64,000 nucleotides of DNA, taken from Aldrovandia affinis (Eukaryota > Chordata > Actinopteri > Notacanthiformes > Halosauridae). The stretch lies in contig JAINUG010000489.1 in the NCBI GenBank assembly GCA_029706075.1, positions 1-64,000 of the forward strand. The letters are read 5' to 3'. Below, one piece after another: positions 23,316-44,508 of this stretch. Each line of letters opens with the position of its first letter. Position 1 is the first letter of the stretch. The position numbers and the translations under genes are program-made. The notes below the pieces were generated by a model. The model saw only the letters and a program-made list of their open reading frames with translations. It did no database searches and was not told the origin of the DNA.

Positions 23316-24499
23316 GGACCATCTACAACGGTCTTGAAAAGTATAAAGACATAAACATGGCAGCATTTCTGGTTATTTGTCCTGCCTTGCTTTGGCAGGT
23401 CTACTTTTGCATGATGAGCATCTTTTACCCTCTTCAATAAATTGCAGTTGAGTTGAAACCATGAACACTTGCTGAAATTTCTTGTTGAAATTATTGTAAA
23501 TTCTTTCTAAAGAGATATATCACAGTCATTAAAACAGGCACAGCTTAACTTTGCATGATAACTGGGTTATTTCCATGACTTTGAAGTGTGTCAGAAATGA
23601 ATTGGTTCAATTGAGTTTCTTCCTTTCATAAAAAGCCTATATTTGTCAGCAAACATGTTTTGTATGAGGGTTTCTGTTCTCTAACAAGCACAGCATAAGC
23701 AAGTTCAGCTACATTTTGAGCCTGTCAAGGAAGGCATTCAAATATGGGCACAATTATGGAAGCCCACTTTCAGTTTACAGCTTCAACAACCTCACCTACA
23801 TTTCACATACCTGACCCTCTTGTAAAAGCAACTTTGGGTAGGTTCTGTCTTCCATAATCTAATCTAATCTCAGAATGAGGCCTAGTGCAGTTTCAGATCA
23901 TGTTCAGTGCCGAAAGAGATGTCTGTCACATTACTGTTAAGCAACTGTTACGCCACAGCACGGTCTGGCTTACAGTTTTAATCTGGGTAGATCAAATCAA
24001 ACCAACCCGACATAGACATAAACATTTTTGCCTATGCTGCTAATATTGCCCTCTTTTATAGTCATTTGAAACAGCTTTCATTCTTTAATCCATACTGTAT
24101 ATTTGAATATATATTTATGAGCTGGCATTTTAGTTTGAGTCTGATCTTTGGCAGTAGGCTCTTGATTCATGATAATAATGGCTTGCATTTATATATGCCA
24201 TTATTTTGACAGACTAAAGGCAAAATAAAGACATAAAGAACAAAACTGTTATTGATGGGATGCCTTGATTTTTTAAATGCAGTTATTATTTTTAAATATA
24301 AAAATATTTTATATTTTAGCTTTGAATTTAATCATTGTCAGATAATTTGCTGTTTCCTCTTTCATGACTTGTCATAGAGGTGTAAAAACCTGTCCATAAG
24401 AGGAAACTCCCCTCTCTGAAACAATGTCAACTTGCGCCCTTGCACCAACACTCAGATAGGTATTGTTCATTTGAGTAATTGCCACTAATTACTGAAAAC

Positions 24500-24815
24500 A
24501 GAGTGCCTACAGTGACGCCTTGAGGACCAGAAAGAAACTGCAGCTTCTTGAGAGAGGTGGTGAAAAACACATGCCCTTAGTCATACGTTTCTGAATCACT
24601 AGATCTGAACCCAAATGAGACTTTCTGGGATACTGTGGAATGATGCCTAAGGCAGTATTTTACTCAACAAAGCATGAGTTGATTGACTGTCTGGTGGAAG
24701 TGTAGTGTCCTGTTCCTCTGCAGAGTTCCAGATGCTGGTAGACTTTATGCCACAGCACATAAAGGCCATACTGGCCACACGTGGTGGCCACCATATTAAC
24801 ACCATATTAAGTGAT
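24500..24815 (+). mobile_element. Tc1-like transposase remnant
   Basis: A short stretch reads SLDLNPNETFWDTVE, matching the conserved C-terminal SPDLNPIENLWD motif of Tc1/mariner transposases. It is followed by remnants of the 3' part (residues like CRVPDAGRLYATAHKGH). Stops and frame changes surround it; the rest of the gene is gone. Confidence 0.7.
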
Positions 24816-24870
24816 TTTATACTGGTATTTCCATTTGTTTGGCAACTAGCTGTAAGGGCCAATTATGTAA

Positions 24871-25023
24871 GGGATAATGCACTGCGGACAAGTCGGTTGT
24901 TGAAAATAAGAGCACGATAGGGTGATGCAATCCCGGTGAGGAGTCTTATCACCCTGAAGTGCTCTGATTTTCAACAACTGACTTATCCACAGTACATTAT
25001 CCTGCTTATACCATGGCTATTTG
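24871..25023. repeat. Fold-back element, copy 1
   Basis: Two arms of about 45 bp, from ggataatgcactgcgg to aataagagcac, and from gtgctctgattttcaacaac to cagtacattatcc, are inverted repeats. A second nested pair is agggtgat / atcaccct. The block ends with cttataccatggcta, shared with the fold-back at 38322-38478, so both belong to one small non-autonomous family. Confidence 0.7.
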
Positions 25024-25029
25024 CCAAAG

Positions 25030-26319
25030 GAATCATTACACAGTTGGCGAATTATGTTAAGAAATAAATGTATTCACAAAATTAAACAACATTTCATGAG
25101 GTATGTCTGCTGTAAAAACAAATAGTGGCACCAGGTATCGCTGATTGCAAACCAGACTACTTCCATTTAAGTAAGTGCATTTTTATTGTCAGGAGGCTAA
25201 TACTGTATTATGTTCAGTGGTGGGTGCCTTGATATTTTTGCATGTGAAGAATGTTACATTCTGAGACCCGGATAACATGTCTGATATCCAAAAGTTAATG
25301 TACCCCCTTCTTGACCAATCAGAATTGAGTATAATTGTATAATTGTTTCTAAGTATCTAATTCCTGTCACAGAGAAGATTGGTTTTAGCCTACAAAGGGC
25401 CTGGCTTGTGGTCTGTAAATAAAAATGAAATACATAATGCATTTAATAAAAGCAATCAGGCTTTCACGTTCTTCTCTTAAAAGAAGCCTCGCAATGACAC
25501 ATTGGGGACTGAACGTTAATTTGATATGAGCGATTTTACAACTTTGTTCACTGACCTTTCATAAAACTGGATTGGTTCCTGCCTTGCCCCTCCACCAGGG
25601 AGTACTGCTGAGCCAAAAATGGCATCTCACCATTGTTCCTAATTCAAAAGAAAATTATGAATATTTAGTTGAGGGTTGTGGGCAGTCATCAGTGAGCCTC
25701 TCTGTGTGTGTGTATCATTGCGTAGATAGCTAGGTGCCAGCGTATGTGCATGCGCTTTCCTGTGCCGTGGCAATTTTGGATTCAAGTCAGAATTACCTTA
25801 ATTTAAAATAAATCAAATTAATCTAGGTGCCATGCGGGTCACTCTCATTGCACTTATCGTGATGTTGCTCCTTCAGATCATTATTTATATACTCTGGTAA
25901 TATGACACAAGCTAACGTTGCTCTTATGGATATTGTTTGGCAGCCTATAAACAAAATGATTTAAGTAATAGATTTTATAGATGATTGTTGTGTTCACTTC
26001 AGTATGGGTTTTTAACCCCCATCTTTCTGCTTGATGGCATTACTCACTTTACTTTACTTTTATCATTGATTATTAAAAAGGTGTAATCTAATCTGATTAC
26101 TTTTGGATTACAGTCAGGTGAAATACAATGAAAACCTGAACAGAAAAAAACACAGAATTACATTTACAAATAAATGTTCTATAAATAAATGGTAATAATA
26201 CATACATGTACATTCCTCCTATGGTAAATCGAATCAATTAGAACACATTGTTAACATGCTTGAAATATGTTTATATCAGAAGGCCAAATTCTGAAATATT
26301 TCCAGTTATTTAAAATATA
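25030..26319. other. Intergenic, nothing recognised
   Basis: AT-rich DNA without an open frame or RNA gene I can support. A few short frames (for example 25442-25254) have no recognisable motif. Confidence 0.5.
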
Positions 26320-26930
26320 TAGGGTGATATCAGCTAAATTGGGCCACTTTTTGGTTAATCGCTTGGGAAACTAAGAAAAAAGCAATGTATGACATTGAAT
26401 TGTGTTTTTATGGTTAATAAGGACTGTTTTTAATATTTTTGTGTTGAATTGATGTAATAAAATATAATTGTTCAGGCTCTACAGCTTTTGAAAACATCAG
26501 CTGTCACATTTTTTAGATGAGCAGTGTTCAGGTAAAATGGGCGGCTGATCAGCTAAAATGAGCCACTCAAACTGTAAGCGAAACAGAGTTATTTCTCATA
26601 AAATAATCGAATCATCTTTAATCTCAACACACTAAAACATTGCATTTAAATAACATTAAATGAACTCATGAAGAACAACATTAAAGCATTAAGAATTCAT
26701 AAAGAATAACATTAAAATAAATTCATGAAGTACCAATTACTTTAGGAACTCATTTTGGAACATGAATGTGTCTGTGCATGTGTGCGTGTGTGTGTGTGGT
26801 GTGTGTGTGCCTTACACATGCATATCTGGAATTAAAAATACTCTCGGAACAACTGTAAAGAAAGTCATATTAAAACGGGAGACAAGGCTACTCTTTTAGA
26901 CTGATGCTTCAGTAAACCACTCATTCATCA

Positions 26931-27042
<112 letters not shown>

Positions 27043-27256
27043 CAGAGCGCTAGATAGTGAGAGCTAGCTCACGATGCGCCCTGGACCAGAGCTAACACAC
27101 ACATACATAATTAGAAGGAAAATGTGAAAAGAGGCATGTAATATATACAATAATATAATATAATAATCTATTAATAGCCTACTTTTAATAAGAGGAACCA
27201 TCAAAATATCCGCTAAAACTCAATTCAGAAGGTGGCTCATTTTGGCTGAAATGCAT

Positions 27257-27294
27257 GGCTCAATTTACCTTAACACATTAAGGTAAATTGAGCC
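27257..27294. repeat. Perfect 16-bp palindrome inside the transposon
   Basis: ggctcaatttacctta and its exact reverse complement are separated by six bases (acacat). The arm sequence resembles the element's own terminal motif (aaattgggcca). Confidence 0.85.
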
Positions 27295-27693
27295 ACTAAC
27301 AAAAAATGTTTTTTTATAAATAAATAAGTTTATTAACAAACTATCAGCATTATATCTGATGGAGGCCATCAGAGCATGTAGTATACATAATCATTTATAG
27401 ATGTACATTTGTTTTTTATTGATTTATCAACCTTATTATTGACAAGTACATTTTCATATGTCAGGCCACTCACCTTGAAGTTCTCTGAGCGGTCTCGATG
27501 TGAGGCATTGCCCCGACCACCATAGCAACCATAGACCAATCAAGTCAATTGTTACATGTCAAGTACAGTTGTTGTGGCAACAGTTTAATATCATTTGCAG
27601 TCATTGTCTGTTAAAATGTTAAGAGCTGAGACGCTCAAACCTTAAATGGCTCATTTTACCTGATGGCCCAATTTAGTTGATATCACCCTAGTC

Positions 27694-28306
27694 CAGGGTT
27701 TCTCAAACTTTTTTACTCCACGACCCCATTTCATGGGTGGGAAAAAATCGCGACCCCATACATAAATGATAGTGCAATTACAACGCTGAAAAACTTTAGT
27801 CCAGAAACATATATTGGTGGTCTATTTCCAAAATAGTAGCAAATGCATTCACAGGCTATATCTTTATGAAAAACGAATAAAACAGACTTACTTGCGATGA
27901 CAAATGAAGCCTGTAGCCAGCGTTCGATGGCTGCTGTTGCAGTTTTAAGCACGGTTTTCTGTCCTTGTAAAACTTTTTGTTTCCTCTGAAAGAAATCTAG
28001 CGGCTTTGCTTGTAATGCGCTGTGTTTAGTTTGCAAGTGGCGTTGCATTTTACATGGCTTAAAACATGGCATGGGTCATAACTTATTTTATTCCTTTTTG
28101 TTTTATTTGTATTTGTAACTCATGCATGTCGGTGGATTAAAAATAATCGGTCAGAAAAGTCAGATTTTACGAAAAAAACTGGCAAAAGAAATGCTTATGG
28201 TTAAAAAAAAATTACATTTATTTTAATTTTTAATTTTTTTGGCGATCCCAACATGACCCTTTGGCGACCCCAAGTGGGGTCGCGACCCATAGTTTGAGAA
28301 CCGCTG
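27694..28306 (-). mobile_element. hAT-type element with BED zinc-finger remnant
   Basis: Ends cagggtttctcaaac and gtttgagaaccgctg form imperfect terminal inverted repeats of hAT type. They are flanked by an 8-bp target duplication with one mismatch: ccctagtc at 27686-27693 and ccctagtg at 28307-28314. The minus strand encodes MQRHLQTKHSALQAKP then LDFFQRKQ, matching the BED finger and following helix of ZBED/Charlie-like transposases. Length is only 613 bp, so this is an internal-deletion derivative. Confidence 0.85.
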
Positions 28307-28314
28307 CCCTAGTG

Positions 28315-30545
28315 GCGAGCGATAATGAAGGACATAGAGAGACCTTAATGAGACTAGTTCAACTGTTGGTTATAATCATATTAACCTAATGATGTGTGGA
28401 TCCATTACTCCATTTACTGGTTTCATTAAACGTTATAATAAAACATTTTAAATGACATTTCTCTAGCAAAAGACGTGCGCGGGGCATTGCTTGCATTAAG
28501 AGTCCGCCCTGTAATGTGTCCTTCCATCATGAAGTTCTCCATGACTCACAAGATAGCATCCCAGCATTTTAGGAGATGGATTTTAGACCATCCCATCCCA
28601 GCATTTTTTTTCAGACGTCTGCAGCGCCATGTCGCGCCTTGTCTGATTGTCAATCCCTGTTCACTGCTAGATAGCCAGCAAATTAACCTTGTTCATTTAG
28701 GTTAGATAGCAAGTTGTTTTTTAGTGAGTCTAAACAAATATTTGAAGGTAAGAGAGACTCAATTTTGTTTTGTTACATTTTATTCAAAACAATGATTAGG
28801 GGTGTGAATAATTATGACACCCTATCATAGGCTGTCTTTTTTGGGGGGGAAATATATTTTTCTCTGAGCAATTGTATTAGTATACATTTCCCCATTGTTT
28901 TGACCATATAATATAGCTCATTACCTAAACTGTTTATTGTATAGGCTACAGCCTTTTTTGCACATCTTTATCAAGATACATTTTGGAGTTGACTATATAC
29001 AGGCCCTCTGAAAAGTATGTCACGACACAATTAATGATTAAATGGGTAGCCTACATGATACAATCTTCGGGGACAGGAATGTACTAAAATAATAGTTGTG
29101 AATACAAAACCACATCGATGCGTTTCAGCTGGAGCAGGCCTGGGCCATTTGATAAGCTTACGAATGCGTAGCAACTGAAACGCGTCGATCGTCGTTTTTA
29201 GACGTAGTTCTAGTCTGATCATGCTGAGCAAATCAAATCATTAAAATTTATAGAGGAAGAGTGCCCTGGTTTCCCGTTGTATTGTGCCCATACGTCAAAA
29301 TCCCCTTACAAAGAATACTGTCCTATACGCATCTTTCAGAGCGAAGGGGTATCCCATGGTTCTTTGCGTGTCCTGGCGATTCGGCGCATTGAGTAGCTTA
29401 GGCTATGTACATTTGCAAAAAAATAAAAATAATAAGTCAAAATCGCGAGCCTGGGAATGGGCATTCTCGTTCATCCACATGCATTTAACCGGATCATCCT
29501 TAAAACAGTGGAAAACGAAATTTGTTTGATATGATGCAATTTTGTCATGCAATGCATTTTTTATAATACAATTCACGACTGTTCATTATTTTAAGGTATT
29601 TTGTGACATGTATTGGTATGTATGAGTATAAGCCATATCCATGTGCAATAAACCGTGATGTTTGTTCCTGATTCTCCCGCAGTGTTACCAGATTTTTCTA
29701 AAAATCCCCTTATGGGGAGAAGTAATTCGTCAGGGGAGAACGAGGAGAAATAAAACTAAGATTTTGGAAAAATTCACTTTGCAGTTGCTGGTGAGCTTAA
29801 ATCTTTATTTTTTTGTTGTATTATAACCAAAGCCCTTATGTAACAAATTCTCAAATACTGTCTTAAGTTAACAAATTCTCAAATACTACGATGTATGGCC
29901 AAATCTTAAGCGATTAGGCCATACATCGTAGCCATAACTCACCAATTTTAAGACCAGATTTAAGAACATCTGAAATTGATATTGAATAATTAAAACTGGG
30001 TCGATGAGATGTAGATAACAGGCATGTAGAATAGGCTACTGGACAATGACATCCCGTTTGATTCTTCAAAGTCTCACATATTTTTCTTAGGCTACACATC
30101 TATCCAAGTTACACTAACAATATTTTGTTTGGCTACAGTAATATTTATTATTCATATAATTTATTTAGTCATGAATGTAGCTTATTGTTAGCCATAGAGG
30201 ATCGCCTTTGAATTTAAATAAGATTTCGCAGGCTTAGAGTTGTGTGTCCATCAATAAATCATTCATAGAGCAATTTTAGTACAGGGTTGCTCAAATCTAA
30301 GCAAAACAATGTCAAAAACGGTGCATAAAAAGTTATTCGCCATCATCCCTTCGTACCTAAATAAACTCACCGACGTGAAGGATTTAAAAAGCAACTGGCA
30401 ACCCGAAACGCCATATTTGTTAATGGCACTACGCCAACTTGATGTAGATAAATAGGCTGCTGGGGCGTCAATACAGCTTCTGAAAAACACATCGCAAGAG
30501 AACATCAAGTCTACTTTAGCTCTGTTCAGAGGATACGTCGTCAAC
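28315..30545. other. Intergenic region upstream of ctsf
   Basis: No gene recognised. It includes an imperfect inverted repeat at 29113-29191 (gatgcgtttcag / ctgaaacgcgtc), a direct repeat acaaattctcaaatact at about 29841 and 29869, and a perfect hairpin at 29886-29931. The ctsf promoter and 5' UTR should lie in its last few hundred bases; I see no clear TATA box. Confidence 0.5.
29886..29931. repeat. Perfect 15-bp inverted repeat
   Basis: ctacgatgtatggcc and ggccatacatcgtag are exact reverse complements separated by 16 bases. No T-run or RNA-gene signature accompanies it. Confidence 0.85.
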
Positions 30546-38930
<8,385 letters not shown>

Positions 38931-39536
38931 ACAACACGCATCCACAATGATGGCAAGGGCCACTGTCCAATGCACACCTATGTAGCTGCTGGCTAGTCAA
39001 ATTTCTCCCCTGTACAACACCAACCACAAAGCTGCAAACTCCTGCCTCCCCCAGAGAATTCAGGAATTTAGGAATTGATACACCAGTGGGGGGGATGATA
39101 TCAAATCAAATGATTAATCACTGGAAGTAATGGAAGAAACAGGACTGTTTTGGATAAAAATGTACTCAAAAAGGGACTAAATTCTGATTTCTGATGGTGA
39201 TTTTTAAACTATTTTACAATGCTTTGACTTGTGGAAATGTAATTTTAGTTCTAGTATATTTAGGGAAAGGGGATTTACGCATGAGTTTAGTCCTAATAAC
39301 ATGATTACATTTTCATCCCATTAACATTATATATTAGCTGTTAATTAATGTCCCTTTTAATCCATATACTGCACTGTTAATGTCTTTGAGTATGTCCATT
39401 TCTGAGATCGTATAGTCCTATTGTGCTGTGCAATACATTACAATACATTTTCATAGGTCTTTTTAGGCTTGTGGAAGGAGTATGTGAAAATATTTATAGA
39501 AATATACAGAATAGAATGAGATGAAGTGTCACATGA

Positions 39537-39542
39537 AATAAA
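39537..39542 (+). terminator. Likely ctsf polyadenylation signal
   Basis: AATAAA about 610 bp after the ctsf stop codon, followed by a GT-rich stretch (tgtctgtag). No other AATAAA is nearer to the stop on this strand within the 3' UTR that I could see. Confidence 0.5.
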
Positions 39543-40846
39543 TGTCTGTAGAAAGCTCATTAGTGATTTGCTCTAATTTAAATCAGTTTGGATAAAACCT
39601 AATTTTCTCCATTACATGCCGTGTTGTTCTTTGTTAATGCTGCCATGTCTTAAGATGTCTCACTGGGCCTGCTAGTTCACACTTGCAGGCCAGACTTAGG
39701 GCCAAAGTTTGAGCTTAAGTGCAAAGTTTGCACCAGTTTTTCCCCTGAAAGGAATAAAACAATGTCAATAAGCATTCAAGTTAAAATTATGAAAAGAAAG
39801 AAAATATAAAGTTTAAGGTACAACTTGAAGCCATTTCAACATTCTCTTCCATGCATGTGACATTTAAAATAAGCACCGAGTTTCAACATCCATACAGAAA
39901 ATAAGCAAGAGAAGTTTGTATTACGCTAAATTTTATTTTAAAAAAATGTCAGATCCTCAACAACAAAAACTACAAGCCAGAATGTTAAATAAAAAAGGAC
40001 AACATAACAGTATTGTGTTTTTCACAGTCAAGTCAAAAAAACAAAACAAAACCAGTGTCAGGTGAAGTTACCCACCATTTCATTTTACTCCAATTTGTAT
40101 GAAAGCAGCAAAATGTGCCTAAAAACTTAGTATCTGGAAGAATTGTTAGTCACTTCAATGAAAACCTTCAGTCATTTGTTTCTGTAAAAAGATTTTTGTG
40201 AATATTTAAACTGCTGAAAGATTAATCTTGTAACACGAAAAGACAACTTCAGACCTAATCACCATTAAAACGTAATATTCTGAAAGTGTTGGAACTCTCC
40301 AAATTACTGCACTGTAGTCTGACATTTTCTGCATGCATGTGTTGCATAAACATTACCAATTTAGAACTACTATAAAATTACTAATCTAATTGGGACAAAA
40401 AGTGAATGAGTCATTTGAGACCAGAATGGACACAAAGCAGAGTATGTAACGTTAGTGTAATGTCAGAACAAGTGTAGCGAAGATAATTTAATTGCAGTTT
40501 AAAGTTGTGTTCAGTTTAAAACTTTAAAAAGCCCTTTCCACATTTTTAAACAATCGGAAAGGTAAAAACACCAAACTGAGTGGGAACAGCATTGTATGTA
40601 GTTCTGAACATGTGCCCGTTTCAAATTAAGTTTTACACAAACATGAGGTTTACAGAAAAATAAATTGTGTCCTAACCCCCCCCCCAAACACCAAAACCCA
40701 ACAGACATATTGTCATAAGAGGTAATGTGTGTGAGAAACAGTCTGTCAGAGTAACGTGTCTGTAAGATGGTGGATGAGATACACAGTTTAAAGACAGAAA
40801 TAAAGATTATGAACAGAAGGACGCTGCTGGCGGAGGGAAGGCAGAA
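39543..40846. other. Convergent 3' regions of ctsf and banf1
   Basis: No open frame of interest. The two genes are convergent, so the right part should be the banf1 3' UTR (minus strand). The left part is intergenic. The exact UTR ends cannot be fixed from sequence. Confidence 0.5.
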
Positions 40847-41334
40847 CTACAGGAAGGAGTCGCACCATTCGCGCAGGCACCCATGGCAGTCACCTTGCTG
40901 TTTAACATTTGCGCCGCACGTGTCCTTCAACCAGTCTCGAAACAACTCCTCATCCTTCTTCAACACCAGGAACTGACCCAGTACTACGTATGCCTTTGAG
41001 AGGAGGGGAGAAAGCAGGTCAGGCGTGGGATTCAAAAAGGGAAGTAGAGAGCGTTTACATTTTTTGCGCAGTGCAGTTTTCGACTGGTCTAGGAGTTGTA
41101 TGACACATGCATGGCAAAAACAACTGCAAGGATGAATCTGCTTTTTTGGGACTTGAAAATAAATGGTGTATGCTAAAACAAACGCACTAAAGGCACGCAC
41201 ACACACACCTTGTCAAAGCCCTTGTCTTCAAGTCTCTTCCCTAGAACTTCCCCAATTCCAGCCAGTGCCATCACTGGCTTCTCCCCCATGGGCTCAGCCA
41301 CAAACTCCTTGTGTTTCTGTGAGGTCGAAGACAT
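40847..41334 (-). CDS. banf1: Barrier-to-autointegration factor (BAF)
   Basis: Small DNA-bridging protein that binds dsDNA, LEM-domain proteins and lamin A and is needed for nuclear envelope reassembly and rupture repair. Two coding exons: 41334-41209 (42 codons) and 40993-40847 (48 codons plus stop), joined across a 215-bp GT-AG intron in phase 0. The 90-residue product starts [20 protein letters not shown], has the helix-hairpin-helix region [19 protein letters not shown] and ends [14 protein letters not shown], nearly identical to human BANF1 (89 residues). The one extra residue is near the N-terminus. The exon containing the ATG starts at 41343 after a TTTTGCAG acceptor, so at least one non-coding exon lies upstream. 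Copy looks fully functional. Confidence 0.97.
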
Positions 41335-41861
41335 GGTGGTCGTCTGCAAAAGTCAAAATGGGTGAAAACTGGGTGAACATTCAAATTACCCAACTGAATT
41401 ATTAATCATATTTTCTTAGACATTAATTATGACATTGTTTTAGCATTTCACTGGCTCCTGAATGGCCCTCAACAATCTGGTCTTACAATGGTCTTTAAAA
41501 TACTCATTCCAAAGCACCAACAATAGAACTGTACAAATCATATCAAAAGTTTCTGCAGTTGTTTCAAGGAACATACATTGAATAAATATGCTGTGAAATA
41601 ACAGCAAATACATAAACCCTCCTAAAGAGCGGTCAGTTTGTGTAATGATATACTATGGACTTTAAATTGACATCACCAAAATAGGCCAAAATAAAGAGTT
41701 CACTGTGTACTTTGTCATTCAATCAACTCCCTCAGGATTCAGGGCAGTACATTTCTGAAATTGTTTCTGAGCAAAAATGTACATCCAGACATCTAACTAC
41801 ATTCAAATTATAAACAGCTTTTTTGAAAAATGTTTAGATCTGTTCCACATACAAGTAGCTT

Positions 41862-42920
41862 CCAAAATAAAGAAACACCAACAGTGTCTTGATAGGGCGT
41901 TGGGCCACCACAACAGCTGCTTTGCACCTTGGCATAGATTCTACAAATGTCTGGAACTCTATTGGAGGTTAACACCATTCTTCCATGAGAAATTCCATCA
42001 TTTGGTTGTTGTTGATGAGGTAGAAAACGCAGTCTCAGGCTCCACTCCAGAATCTCCCATTAAATTGGGTTGAGAACTGGTGACTGAGATGGCCATGGCG
42101 TATGAGTTCAATTGTTTTCATGCTCATCAAACCATTCAGTGACCGCTCGTGCCCTAGAAGACAGCACTCCCATCAGCATATAAATGCTTCACCACAGGAC
42201 GATGGCGATTACTCAGAATGGATTAGTATTTATTGGCATTTACCTTGCCCTCTAAGGGGTTGAGTGGACCTAAACCATGCCAGGAAACACACCTCACACC
42301 ATAACAGAGCCAACACTGCCCCACTGCTCAATAAACCACTGCCTGTTTTCTTTGCACCACTTTACTCACAAATGTACACTTAGTTGTAATAGGTGTTTAT
42401 GCACTGCAACCCGACCAGTGTCCCTCTCTGTGAAGTTCTTCACAGAATGTTCTTGATGAAAATGCCTGCTCACGCCCCATATTGATATTTGCAGTCAACG
42501 GATTCAGAGCTGCTTGTCTGTTTTGCCTTGCATCTCAAACCAAGGCACGGACATCACTTTCGAGTATGCACTTTCGACCACAGTTGCCCCTAGTTGATTA
42601 TGTCTTTCCATCAGACTATGCCAGCATCACCTTAACTACTGTTCCTTGTGAAACATCATCAAGTTGAACAGTCTTCATCACTGAAGCTCCTGCCAAATAT
42701 GCCCCAGCAATTATCCCTCTTTTAAATTCACTGAGATCTCTTCTTCTAGCCGTGGTAGCCAAAATAATGGGCAACTGGGCCTGCCCAGTCATTATACATG
42801 ATTGTAAACATGATGGGATGTTAATTGCTTAATTAACTCAGGAACCACACCTGTGTGGAAGCATCTGCTTTCAATATAGGTTGCATTCCTCGTTTACTCA
42901 AGTGTTTCCTTTATTTTGGC
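41862..42920 (-). mobile_element. Tc1-like transposon in banf1 5' intron, degenerate
   Basis: Terminal inverted repeats: ccaaaataaagaaacac at the left and gtgtttcctttattttgg at the right. The minus-strand conceptual translation shows the N-terminal helix-turn-helix region (GASVMKTVQL, VSQGTVVKVMLA, then RGNCGRK) and a catalytic-domain part (WHGLGPLNPLEGKVNA). Stops and frameshifts break these, so it is inactive. It lies between the coding exon and the non-coding exons of banf1. Confidence 0.85.
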
Positions 42921-43372
42921 AGTTATCTGTATATACAACAGTGAACTCTAGGGTAAAAGTAACAGGCATATACCTTGCCCCACCACAACCACAGGAACAT
43001 CACTGAATAATAATTTCCAATGTTTTCTCACCAGCATATTTTTGCGTTTAAAATAACTAATCTTATTGAGGCTCGTCTTCACTAGACTGCAGCAGTGGAC
43101 TCACACTGATGTCTCTGGGTTGAAGTTCACAAGAACCCTCTTCCATGTTGTAGAAAAGGTAACCACAGCTGTTCTCACTATTTCAGGACAATGATTCAGC
43201 TGGCAACTAGCTAGAAACTGACACTAACTGAACACAATTCTCCACCTAGCTAGCAATGTTCAAAGTTTCCGCCAAAGTCTAAATCTCAGAAGACCATAGC
43301 AAATAAATACAAAGAGTAATTTACTACACCGCTCTTCTTGGTACTGAATAGTCGGTAGCTACAGCTCGCGAA

Positions 43373-44060
43373 CTTACCTGGCACTCGGCTGAATATGGCA
43401 ACCCAATATGACTATAGCTAGTAGTAGCCAACTTTCGTTTTTAACGCGCTACGCTAGTCAGACGTGGTGATACGATGAAGAGAGGCTAGTCAGATTGCTG
43501 GCAAAATAAATGAAATTGGGAAAGTTTGCGAGTGAGCTAGCAAATAGGTTGTTGTCTATGGAGCTATTCAGCTAGCTATCAGTTATTCAACCATTTATGT
43601 GAGAGAATAGTTCAAACGCAGGGCTAACTACACTTACGTTAGTTAACGTAAAGAAATGCCAGCATGCAAGCGATCAGCATCAGGCCAACAATTAAATTAA
43701 GCAAGCTAACATTTGCTATTAAATTATCTAACTAGGTATTTAAATATGAGATCAATCCTTAAAATTAACCCGCTTTTATTCATCCAGATCATACAACCAA
43801 GAGAAGCATGCAACCGTTAGTTAGCAAGCGTGCCTGTATATAATTTTGCAAGCTAGCTATTTGATAGCAAACTAAGTTTTCCGCTGCGGAGACAGTTTTC
43901 TAAAGCTACAATTTGCAATTAAAACAATATATAGTACGTTTATTCAGTAACGTTTTACCTGTTATATCAAAACGTTAATAACCGTTCGTACAGACAGCAC
44001 GTCTCCGCTCTCCTCTTGTCCGCAATTTCGCTCAAAAAATTCCAACTCTTCTTCCGGTTC
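43373..44060 (-). other. banf1: Probable non-coding first exon(s) of banf1
   Basis: On the minus strand there are two good donors: CAG|gtaagt at 43378 and ACAG|gtaaaa at about 43959. Either could join to the acceptor at 41343. Two alternative first exons, or two successive 5' UTR exons, are possible. There are no ATG-initiated frames of note. Transcript data would be required to choose. Confidence 0.45.
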
Positions 44061-44340
44061 CCGCCGCCAACATATTTCCGTTTCCGTTCCGAGTGCACAA
44101 TTTCACGAATTAAAATCGACCATTAGGATTGTCAACAATGTGTTTGAAATTGTTGATGTGAACAAACGTATCTCTCTTACAATATACAACACGTCTGTAA
44201 AGCTACCACAAGTAAAGGGATCCGTATGCTAATAAGTGGAAGTTATAGGTTATGTTGACCATTTAGTAAAATGCTCTATGGTTTAGCTCTTTATTTGATC
44301 TAAAACATTTTGGGCGGAAGTGTTGCACAGGAAGTTAAAC
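44030..44340. promoter_or_regulatory. Divergent promoter region of banf1 and eif1ad
   Basis: Head-to-head gene pair. On the banf1 side are cttccggttcccgccgcc (ETS-type CCGGAAG on the minus strand plus an E2F-like TTCCCGCC). On the eif1ad side are gggcggaagtg (ETS consensus) and acaggaagt. There is no TATA box, as expected for housekeeping genes. Human BANF1 and EIF1AD share the same head-to-head order. Confidence 0.6.
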
Positions 44341-44508
44341 TCGACACATACGTTAACGTTATCGTCGTTTCTCACCTACTCTTTCTGTTGTTATAGACAT
44401 AGGATTATTATTGTTAAAGATTCTAGATATCTAAAAAAAACGATACCAGCTCACAAGGATCAGGATTTGAATATTAGCTCAACTTTCTTCAACTGTCTGT
44501 CTTTCAAG
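44310..44508 (+). other. eif1ad: Probable 5' UTR exon of eif1ad
   Basis: It ends at a donor ttcaag|gtagct (44508) that can join to the acceptor ccacag before 44907, in the exon holding the ATG. The start is taken from the ETS-rich promoter and is approximate. Confidence 0.45.

Noticed and set aside
27731..28072. 113-codon minus-strand frame as a host gene
   Set aside because: It is the BED-finger remnant of a 613-bp hAT element with terminal repeats and a target duplication.
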